This document shows, piece after piece, positions 13,200 to 19,722 of a stretch of 64,000 bases of DNA. This DNA comes from Sphingomonas gilva (GTDB taxonomy: Bacteria > Pseudomonadota > Alphaproteobacteria > Sphingomonadales > Sphingomonadaceae): contig NZ_QWLV01000003.1 of assembly GCF_003515075.1 (NCBI RefSeq), positions 1 to 64,000 on the forward strand, in the 5' to 3' direction. The position numbers and the translations under genes were made by a program. Within the stretch, counting starts at the first letter, position 1. The number at the start of each line of letters is the position of its first letter. A model generated the notes under the pieces. That model was not told where the DNA came from. It saw only the letters and a list, made by a program, of their open reading frames with translations, and did no database searches.

Positions 13200-14638
13200 G
13201 CCGCCTTCCTCTCGCCCGCAACCTTCGCCTTCAGCCAGGCGTGCATCCGTTCGCTGACGTCGCGGCCGTCGCGGATCGCCCACACCACCAGGCTGGCGCC
13301 GCGAACGATGTCGCCGGCGGCGAACACGCCTTCCAGGCTGGTCATCATGTTCTGATGATCGACGCGCAGCGTGCCCCAGCGGGTGACGCCCAGCTCTGGC
13401 GCGCCGAACATGCCGGGCAGATCCTCGGCATCGAACCCCAGCGCCTTGATGACGAGATCGGCCTCGACGCGGAAATCACCGTCGGGTTCCGCCTCGGGCG
13501 CGCGGCGGCCGCTCGCATCGGGCGCGCCGAGGCGCATTCGCTGCGCGCGGACGCCCGCTACCTTCTCCGTCCCGTCGAACGCCTGCGGGGCGGAGAGCCA
13601 GACGAACTCGACGCCCTCCTCCTCGGCATTGGCGACCTCGCGCTGCGATCCGGGCATGTTGGCGCGGTCGCGGCGATAGAGGCATTTGACCGATTTCGCG
13701 CCCTGACGGACGGCGGTGCGGACGCAATCCATCGCGGTGTCGCCGCCGCCGATGACGACGACGTTCTTGCCGGCGGCATTCAGGCTGCCGTCGTCGAACG
13801 CCGGCACATCGTCGCCGAAGCCCTTGCGGTTCGAGGCAGTCAGATAGTCGAGCGCCTCGACCACCCCGCTTGCGCCGACGCCCGGCGCGGCGATCGCGCG
13901 CGCCTTGTACACGCCCGTCGCGATCAGGATCGCATCGTGCTTCGCGCGCAGATCGTCGAGGCTGGCGTCGCGGCCGACCTCGAAACCCTCATGGAACACG
14001 ATACCGCCGGCCTTCAGCCGCTCGACCCGTCGGGTGACGACATGCTTTTCCAGCTTGAAGCCGGGAATGCCGTATGTCAGCAGCCCGCCGGCGCGGTCGT
14101 GCCGGTCATAGACATGCACCTCATAGCCGGCGACGCGGAGATATTCGGCGGCCGACAGCCCGGCCGGGCCCGCGCCGATCACGCCGACCGACTGGCCGCG
14201 GGCGCGGCCGGGAACGAGCGGCTCGACCCAGCCTTCCTCCCATGCGGTGTCGGTGATGTACTTCTCGATCGATCCGATCGTCACCGCGCCGTGGCCGGAG
14301 AACTCGATCACGCAATTGCCCTCGCACAGCCGGTCCTGCGGGCAGATGCGGCCGCAGATCTCGGGCATGGTCGAGGTGGCGTTGGACAGCTCATAGGCTT
14401 CGCGCAGCCGCCCCTCGGCGGTCAGCCGCAGCCAGTCTGGGATGTGGTTGTGGAGCGGGCAATGGACCGAGCAATAGGGCACGCCACACTGCGAGCAGCG
14501 CGCCGATTGCTCTTCGGCGGCGGGATTGCCGTAGCGATCGGCGATCTCGCGGAAATCCTCGGCGCGCGCGGAAGCGTCCCGCTTGGCGGGATATTGCTGC
14601 CCTACACCCACGAATTTCAGCATCGACTCCGTTGCCAT
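13196..14638 (-). CDS. gltD: Glutamate synthase small subunit
   Basis: This 480-residue subunit passes electrons from NADPH through FAD and two [4Fe-4S] clusters to GltB. The N-terminal cysteine clusters (CSQCGVPYCSVHCP and CGRICPQDRLCEGNC) are followed by an FAD motif (GAGPAGLSAAEYL) and an NADPH motif (VIGGGDTAMDC). I choose ATG 14638 because GGAGG lies 6 nt upstream; an in-frame ATG at 14677 lacks such a site. Unlike the gltB-gltD order of enteric bacteria, gltD comes first here and overlaps gltB by 4 nt. The 78 nt upstream are AT-rich and probably hold the operon promoter. Confidence 0.96.
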
Positions 14639-14716
14639 TCCCGCCTCCTGATGGGCGCGCAACAGCACAGTTCGCATGCAGAGTCACGCGAATTCGACCA
14701 TTAATAGCAGCAATAC

Positions 14717-14788
14717 TTACCTAAATCGGCGAAAGAAATTCTCGATCTGGTAAAATGCTCGTTCTATCGTATTGAGGAATGCCCGCAT
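14717..14788 (-). CDS. Possible 23-residue small protein downstream of uppP
   Basis: A short reading frame begins 5 nt after the uppP stop and ends in TAA 78 nt before the gltD start. It encodes a basic, aromatic peptide (start MRAFLNTIERAF, end FFRRFR) that would form an amphipathic helix. Its codons are AT-rich compared with all neighbours. AGG about 6 nt before the ATG is a weak ribosome site. It could be a real membrane-active small protein coupled to uppP or simply part of the gltD promoter region. I cannot tell these apart from sequence alone. Confidence 0.25.
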   Translation of the reverse strand: MRAFLNTIERAFYQIENFFRRFR

Positions 14789-14793
14789 CGGAC

Positions 14794-15594
14794 CTATCTT
14801 GTCAGCAGCCACACGATCGCGACCGCGCCTACCACTATACGATACCAGGCGAAGGGTGCGAAGCCGTGTCGGCTGACGATGTCGACGAACCATTTGATCA
14901 CCACCAGCGCGACGACGAAGGAGACGACGAAGCCGATCGCGATCGAAGTCCACTCGTCGTTGCCGAACTCGCCGGCGTTCTTGTAGAGGTCGTACGCCGA
15001 GGCAGCGAGCATCGTCGGGATGGCGAGGAAGAAGCTGAACTCCGCCGCGGTCTTCCGCTCGACCCCCAGTCCGAGCGCGCCCATGATCGTCGCGCCCGAA
15101 CGGCTGACCCCGGGGATCATCGACAGGCACTGGATCACGCCGATGCCGAGCGCCACTTTCCAGCTCATCGCGCGTACGGCGTGAATTTCAGGTTCCTTGA
15201 CCAGCCGTTCGATCACCAGGATCGCGATGCCGCCGACGACCAGCGCCACCGCCACCGTCATCGGGCTTTCGAGCATCGCCTTTACCAGATTGTAGACGAA
15301 GAACCCGACCACCATCGACGGCAGGAAGCCGAGCGCGATGTTGCGCGCAAACGCCCAGGCGCCCGGATCGCGCGCCGTCATGCCGACGAACACGTCCCAG
15401 AAGCGCCGCCAATAGAGCACGATGACCGACAGGATCGCCCCCAGCTGGATGACGATTTCGAACGTCCCTGAGGCTTCCCCGCCGAAGCCGAGCAGCTCGC
15501 CTGCAAGGATCAGATGGCCGGTCGAGGAGACGGGCAGGAACTCGGTCACCCCCTCGACGATGCCGAGGAGGATGAGCGTCAGGATTTCGGGCAT
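14794..15594 (-). CDS. uppP: Undecaprenyl-diphosphatase
   Basis: This 266-residue polytopic membrane enzyme recycles undecaprenyl diphosphate to the monophosphate carrier used in peptidoglycan and polysaccharide synthesis. Both family signatures are present: EGVTEFLPVSSTGH at residues 14-27 and PGVSRSGATI at 161-170, with the catalytic Glu, Ser and Arg residues. The ATG at 15594 is preceded by AAGGA. It lies 19 nt downstream of the epimerase-like gene on the same strand, so the two may be cotranscribed. Family members also confer bacitracin tolerance. Confidence 0.96.
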   Translation of the reverse strand: MPEILTLILLGIVEGVTEFLPVSSTGHLILAGELLGFGGEASGTFEIVIQLGAILSVIVLYWRRFWDVFVGMTARDPGAWAFARNIALGFLPSMVVGFFVYNLVKAMLESPMTVAVALVVGGIAILVIERLVKEPEIHAVRAMSWKVALGIGVIQCLSMIPGVSRSGATIMGALGLGVERKTAAEFSFFLAIPTMLAASAYDLYKNAGEFGNDEWTSIAIGFVVSFVVALVVIKWFVDIVSRHGFAPFAWYRIVVGAVAIVWLLTR

Positions 15595-15613
15595 GTGTGA
15601 AGCGGTCCTTGGT

Positions 15614-16534
15614 TCAGCCGGCGACGGTCTTGGCGAAGCGGCCGTGGCGGCGATATTGCACCAGCCATCCCGGCGCAACCGCGTCGAGCGGGGTCCGCTC
15701 GACACCCAACACCGTCAGGCCGTTTTCGCCCGTCACCACATTATCCCGCTGCAGCATCAGCCACTGGTCCCAGCTGATCGGCGATCCGGGCAGGCGCGCG
15801 ATGATCTTCGCCGCCGTATCGGGCAGGTCGACGAAATTCGGATGGCGCCCGGTGCGATCGGCGATCCAGCGGAACAGGTCGTCCATGCTTAGCACATCGG
15901 GTCCGCCCAGCTCGTAGGTCTTGCCGCCGTGCGCGCCCGGATCGGCGAGCGCCGCCGCCACGGCGCTCGCTGCATCGCCGACGAACACCGGCTGGAACTT
16001 CACTCCCGGCCGAACGACCGGCACCACCGGCAACGCGAGCATTCGCGCGAAGCGATTGATGAACTGGTCCTCCCGGCCGAACATGATCGAAGGCCGCAGG
16101 ATGGTCGCTTGCGGAAACGCACCGCGCACCGCCGCTTCGCCTTCAGCCTTCGATCGTCCATAGGCCGATTCGCTTTCGGCGTCCGTGCCGATCGCCGAAA
16201 TGTGCGCGAGCGCCGATGCGCCCGCATCCGCCGCCGCGGCCGCGACATGGCCCGCACCCTTGGCTTGGACGCCGTCCGGATCGGCGAAGCTGCCGGCGAG
16301 ATTGACCACCGCATGGCTGCCCTGGATCGCGCGCGCCAGCGTATCGGGCCGCGTCACGTCGGCGGCAACGAACTGCGTCTGCCCCAGTCCGCCCTGCGGT
16401 TTGAGAAACAGCGCCCGCCGCGGATCGCGCTCGGCGATTCGCACGCGTGCGCCCACGTTGAGCAGATCCCGCACGACATAGCGGCCGAGAAACCCGCCGC
16501 CGCCGATCACCGTGACCAGCCTGTCCTTCATCAT
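15614..16534 (-). CDS. NAD(P)-binding epimerase-like protein (NDUFA9-like SDR)
   Basis: This 306-residue extended/atypical short-chain dehydrogenase has a nucleotide-binding GGGGFLG motif at residues 11-17. The later part (ILRPSIMFGREDQFINRFA, then TYELGGPDVLSMDDL) is typical of the complex I NDUFA9-like and ubiquinone-related SDR group found throughout alphaproteobacteria. The YxxxK site is present as Y-G-R-S-K. Two adjacent ATGs (16534, 16531) are possible starts behind a GAGGCG sequence. The actual reaction is not known for this group; some members are accessory proteins of complex I. Confidence 0.8.
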   Translation of the reverse strand: MMKDRLVTVIGGGGFLGRYVVRDLLNVGARVRIAERDPRRALFLKPQGGLGQTQFVAADVTRPDTLARAIQGSHAVVNLAGSFADPDGVQAKGAGHVAAAAADAGASALAHISAIGTDAESESAYGRSKAEGEAAVRGAFPQATILRPSIMFGREDQFINRFARMLALPVVPVVRPGVKFQPVFVGDAASAVAAALADPGAHGGKTYELGGPDVLSMDDLFRWIADRTGRHPNFVDLPDTAAKIIARLPGSPISWDQWLMLQRDNVVTGENGLTVLGVERTPLDAVAPGWLVQYRRHGRFAKTVAG

Positions 16535-16652
16535 CTTGATCGCCTCGATTGCGCCGGGCCGCCACATGGCCCTGCCGCAAATGCCCTTGCCCCACCGGAA
16601 GGCGTGTTGACAAGCGCGCGGCCGGCCCTCTAAGGCCCGCCGCCTACCCCGT

Positions 16653-16739
16653 GCCCAGATGGCGGAATTGGTAGACGCACCAGCTTCAGGTGCTGGCGAT
16701 CGCAAGGTCGTGGAGGTTCGAGTCCTCTTCTGGGCACCA
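16653..16739 (+). tRNA. tRNA-Leu(CAG)
   Basis: The 87-nt gene folds as a class II tRNA. The acceptor stem is GCCCAGA/TCTGGGC, the D arm GCG...CGC, and the anticodon stem CCAGC/GCTGG encloses loop TTCAGGT with anticodon CAG. A long variable arm (CGATCGCAAGGTCG) identifies leucine. The T loop is TTCGAGT, and the 3' CCA is encoded at 16737-16739. Its 3' end is repeated imperfectly at 18664-18685, marking it as an integration site. Confidence 0.97.
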
Positions 16740-16747
16740 TTTGTTCT
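16725..16747 (+). repeat. attL: 3' end of tRNA-Leu
   Basis: CTCTTCTGGGCACCATTTGTTCT spans the tRNA 3' end and 8 nt beyond. It is repeated at 18664-18685 with one substitution and one deleted base; CACCATTTGTTCT is identical in both. An integrase gene begins 168 nt further on. This is the expected left attachment site of a tRNA-targeted island. Confidence 0.7.
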
Positions 16748-16769
16748 CCTCACAGCGTTGCGAAGGGTT

Positions 16770-16799
16770 GCAAAAACGGCGGAAATCCGCCATTTTTGC
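16770..16799 (+). terminator. Rho-independent terminator of tRNA-Leu
   Basis: GCAAAAAC-GGCGGA, a 2-nt loop, TCCGCC-ATTTTTGC. The GC stem of 6 bp is extended by pairing A5/T5 arms, so it can terminate on either strand. It lies 30 nt after the tRNA 3' end. Confidence 0.75.
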
Positions 16800-16852
16800 T
16801 CCTGCCGCCGTGATTGGCGTTCCGCTTTGTTCCACTGAGTTTCGCTCCATCT

Positions 16853-16912
16853 GGGGGCCTCACTGGGCGGCGAGGCCCCCAATTACGGCATGTCGGAGCA
16901 GGTGAGGCCCCC
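16853..16912 (+). promoter_or_regulatory. Competing hairpins in the integrase leader
   Basis: GGGGGCCTC (16853-16861) can pair perfectly with GAGGCCCCC (16872-16880). The longer GGGGGCCTCAC (16853-16863) can instead pair over 11 bp with GTGAGGCCCCC (16902-16912), ending 2 nt before the integrase ATG. The second structure would cover AGGTGAGG, the likely ribosome site. The two pairings are mutually exclusive, which is the form of a translational switch. Function is inferred from pairing alone. Confidence 0.45.
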
Positions 16913-16914
16913 AA

Positions 16915-17655
16915 ATGAGCCTTAACGTACAGGAAATTAAAGGCTTTCTGCCGACGCAGAAGCCCTACAAGAAGGCCGATGCCGGGGGCCTCTACCTCCT
17001 GGTGAAGCCGAACGGCTCGAAACTCTGGCACTTCAAATATCGCTTCGGCGGCAAGGAAAAGAAGATGCCCCTCGGGGCCTTTCCCGAGGTTGGCCTAGGC
17101 GAGGCCAGGCGGATGCGCGATCGCGCCCGCCTCAAGGTTGCCGACGGCGTCGACCCGATGCGCGAGCGCAAGCGCGAGAAGGCCCAGATCAAGCTGGGGG
17201 CCGAGAACACCTTCGAATCGGTCGCCAAGGCCTACATCGACCACAAGATGGTCGGCGAAGGCCGGGCCGAAGGCACGCTCAAGAAGGCCCGCTGGTTCCT
17301 CAAGCTGCTGAAGCCGGCCATCGGCAGCCAGCCGCTGAACGACGTCGATCCGCAGATGATGCTGGCGGCGCTGAGAAAGCTCGAGCTGAAGGGCAATCTC
17401 GAAACGGCGAAGAAATGCCGGTCGTTCGCCAGCCGGGTGTTCCGCTACGGCGCTGCGCTCGGATACTGCACCAGCGATCCGACCTCGATCCTGCGCGGCG
17501 CTCTGATCACGCCGAAGGCGCGGCACTATGCGGCAATCCTCGAACCCGAGAAGCTCGGCGAGTTGCTGTGCGCGATCGACGGCTATGAAGGCTATCCGGT
17601 GACGAAGCTCGCGCTCCAGATCACGCCGCACATCTTCGTGCGGCCGGGCGAGCAG
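16915..17655 (+). pseudogene. P4-type tyrosine integrase, truncated before the catalytic domain
   Basis: The first about 247 residues are a P4/CP4-57-type phage integrase. They include the N-terminal arm-binding domain (ADAGGLYLLVKPNGSKLWHF, then PLGAFPEVGLGEAR) and the SAM-like core-binding domain (TFESVAKAYIDHKM to about residue 180). The catalytic domain begins (TKLALQITPHIFVRPGEQR) and holds the first catalytic arginine, but homology ends there at about 17655. The HxxR block and the nucleophilic tyrosine are missing. The frame continues without a stop into unrelated peptidase sequence, so a deletion joined two genes. It sits next to its tRNA-Leu target, as expected for this family. Confidence 0.85.
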
Positions 17656-17942
17656 CGTCATGGCGACCCCAATAAGCCGTTCGCTGGTCGCGCGTCCGGA
17701 TGGGCGCGGGTCGTGGATTATTTGGCGAGCAAATATGGCGTGCTGTTTATCATCAGCGCCGGTAATCATCACGATCTTCTTGAAACCCAAGACATGACCG
17801 CCAGCCAGTTTGAAGCGCTAACCGCCGATCAGCGGCTTCGCGTAGCCTTGCGCGCCAGCGCCGCGCAGATCGCGACGAGGCGCATCTTGGCGCCGGCTGA
17901 AGCGGCGAATGCGATCACGGTAGGCGCGTTCCACGATGACCA
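17656..17942 (+). pseudogene. Internal fragment of a subtilisin-like (S8) peptidase
   Basis: In frame with the broken integrase is about 95 residues typical of the middle of a subtilase. VVDYLASKYGVLFIISAGNH carries the oxyanion-hole Asn in SAGN, and ILAPAEAANAITVGAFHDD precedes the position where the catalytic Ser region would follow. The catalytic Asp and His (upstream) and Ser (downstream) are absent. After HDDHFNAGYP the frame becomes meaningless and stops at 18057, while another frame opens. Subtilases of this appearance occur beside AAA ATPases in IetAS-type defence pairs; that link is inference, since no ATPase gene remains. Confidence 0.65.
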
Positions 17943-18386
17943 TTTCAATGCTGGTTACCCGAAGAGCGTTTCGGACAGTTGGTCGAGGCGATCGAGGAGT
18001 CCGGAGCCGTGGTCGGTTCGGACTTCGACGGCGACTATGCGCGTTGGTTCGCTCTGATCCTCGATCGCCCCGCCAAACCGCTACCGCTACCCAAGATCCA
18101 CGACGCCATATTGTCGTTGATGGATCGGGCCATGATACGAGGGGCCGCGAAGTATTCGCCCGCGGACGAAGCCCAGTTGAAACTCGAGCGAGAGCACTGG
18201 CTGGCCGAAGCCGGTTCCCCGTCCGGAGCGCAGGTCGTCGATCGATTTCTTGCCGTCGTCAGAATGGCTCGTCACGCCAACCCGCGTGACGTCAAACGGC
18301 TAGACAATGAAGTCTACGACTTGAAGCAGCAGTGGCGTTCCTTCTCGCCTCGCGCCGAACAACCGACTCCCGCTGCCGATTCGTGA
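17943..18386 (+). pseudogene. 3' part of an unrecognised gene
   Basis: From about 17943 a different frame runs to TGA at 18384-18386. It encodes a soluble, charged segment of about 147 residues (WLPEERFGQLVEAIEESG near its start, RDVKRLDNEVYDLKQQW near its end) without a convincing start codon or ribosome site; the first possible start is TTG 17979. Codon use and amino-acid composition look like real protein. I read it as the end of a gene whose 5' part was deleted together with the end of the peptidase. I do not recognise its family. Confidence 0.45.
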
Positions 18387-18663
18387 CTACTCGCCGGATA
18401 GTTCGTTCAACGCTCTCGTTCTTCGAGTAAGCGATTCTTCGCCTTCAAGGTGCGGGCGGAACAACATCGGACGCCGACCCTGGGATCTTATCGCACCGTC
18501 AGTGTTGTCGCGTGCTGATCGACGTTCAGGAGGACTCGAACCGCCCGGTCCATTCACGTCCAGCCTTTTCCACGAGTCCAGATCATGCTATTGATGCCCT
18601 TGGCGACTTCGCAAGTCTATGATTTGATTGCGAAATCAACCGCTTAAGCGGCGCCCCGGAAAG
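18387..18663. other. Gene-free tail of the island remnant
   Basis: No reading frame with plausible start and composition is seen in this stretch. Its only visible structure is the pair of palindromes at 18624-18651. It ends at the degenerate tRNA repeat. Confidence 0.5.
18624..18651. promoter_or_regulatory. Two adjacent palindromes inside attR
   Basis: TTGATT-GCGA-AATCAA (18624-18639) is followed at once by the perfect 12-nt palindrome CCGCTTAAGCGG (18640-18651), 12 nt before the att repeat. The first resembles an Fnr box but has six instead of four bases between TTGAT and ATCAA. They could be recombination arm sites or an operator of a lost gene. Confidence 0.35.
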
Positions 18664-18685
18664 CTCTTCTGACACCATTTGTTCT
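18664..18685 (+). repeat. attR: degenerate copy of the tRNA-Leu 3' end
   Basis: CTCTTCTG followed by ACACCATTTGTTCT matches the tRNA 3' end plus flank at 16725-16747, with one base missing and one changed. It does not restore a tRNA gene. This marks the distal end of the integrated element. Confidence 0.65.
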
Positions 18686-18690
18686 TCTGG

Positions 18691-18714
18691 CGCTGACCAT
18701 CAACGCGGTCAGCG
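18691..18714. terminator. Stem-loop next to attR
   Basis: CGCTGACC and GGTCAGCG form a perfect 8-bp stem with an 8-nt loop, without a T run. It could be a transcription barrier at the island edge. A second stem-loop (GGTTGC, CCGGA loop, GCAACC; 18909-18925) lies just after the stop of the SDR gene read on the minus strand and may end that transcript. Confidence 0.35.
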
Positions 18715-18927
18715 CTCAGACGCGCCGACACGATGTTCATTGGAAATCCGTGCTCTCCAACGGCCGAGCTGCCGGGCCGTTGCCCAGATTAGCGTCCGGG
18801 TTGAAAACCATCCGGTGCGCGGACGTATTCGGGGCGTTTGGACGCAACCGCTTTTTGGCCAGAGAAGATATTCAACCTGCAATTGGCCACCACAACAACA
18901 GGCGTGCTGGTTGCCCGGAGCAACCGG

Positions 18928-19683
18928 CTAGACGATCTTCTGCACGAGCGGCTCGATCCTCAGCGTCACGACGTCGACGCCGCGGGGCCGCGTCGCCGCG
19001 AAGAGGATCGCTTCCGCGACCTCCTCGGGCGGAAGCATTTCCTGGCGCGCCATGAACCGAGCCCGCTCTTCTGCCGAATAGGGCTGCATCCCGGTGGCGA
19101 TCGCGCCGGGCTCGATCAAGGTGACGCGGATGCTTTCGCGCATCAGCTCCTTGCGCAGCGTCTCGGCGAAGGATGCGACGCCGCCTTTCGCGGCATTGTA
19201 CACGCTTTCGCCGACCGCCTTGATATGGACGCTGATCGATCCGACCAGGATGACCATCCCTTCCTTGTTCTCCGCGGCGCGGAAGCGCTCGACCGCGCGC
19301 TGGGTGCTGGCCACATAACTGACCAGATTGGTTTCGATGACGGCGCGCCATTCCGTCTCCGCCAATTCCATGAGTGGTTCCGCGCCGACACCCGCGCAGG
19401 CGACGAGTATGTCGAGGCCCTCCAGCCAGCCGTCGACGCGATCAAACATCCGGTCCGCAGCGGCCGCGCCCGATAGATCGACGGTGATCGCCTCGACCTC
19501 GCCCGGCCCGCGCTCGGCTCTCAGCTCTTCCACAACCTGCCGGAGGCGGAGCTCGTCGCGGTCGGCGATCAGGACGCGAGCGCCTTCGCCGATCATGCGC
19601 CCGGCGACGGCGCGTCCCACGCCGCCGCTGCCGCCGGTGATCAGCACGCGCTTGCCGGCAAGGCTGGGTTCGGACGTCGGCAT
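18928..19683 (-). CDS. SDR family NAD(P)-dependent oxidoreductase
   Basis: This 251-residue classical short-chain dehydrogenase has the cofactor motif TGGSGGVG at residues 16-23, a variant NAG motif (ACAGVG at 95-100) and the catalytic set N119, S149, Y162 and K166. AGGAG precedes the ATG at 19683. The substrate cannot be inferred. A block near the C-terminus (IEPGAIATGMQ) is typical of the family. It is the downstream gene of a minus-strand pair with the large protein at 19723-21936, 39 nt away. Confidence 0.88.
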   Translation of the reverse strand: MPTSEPSLAGKRVLITGGSGGVGRAVAGRMIGEGARVLIADRDELRLRQVVEELRAERGPGEVEAITVDLSGAAAADRMFDRVDGWLEGLDILVACAGVGAEPLMELAETEWRAVIETNLVSYVASTQRAVERFRAAENKEGMVILVGSISVHIKAVGESVYNAAKGGVASFAETLRKELMRESIRVTLIEPGAIATGMQPYSAEERARFMARQEMLPPEEVAEAILFAATRPRGVDVVTLRIEPLVQKIV

Positions 19684-19722
19684 CGCAAACTCCTGTGGCG
19701 CTGCGGGAGCGCCGTTGAGGGC

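Larger units (their letters stand above)
16725..18685 (+). mobile_element. Decayed genomic island at tRNA-Leu
   Basis: About 1.96 kb is bounded by direct repeats of the tRNA-Leu 3' end. Inside are a P4-type integrase gene cut off before its catalytic residues, fused in frame to an internal piece of a subtilisin-like peptidase, then the 3' part of an unrecognised gene, and then non-coding DNA. The order suggests that a larger integrated element lost most of its cargo by internal deletions. With no active recombinase the remnant can no longer excise by itself. Confidence 0.7.

Noticed and set aside
18624..18637. Fnr box at the island end
   Set aside because: TTGAT and ATCAA are six bases apart instead of four; kept only as a palindrome.
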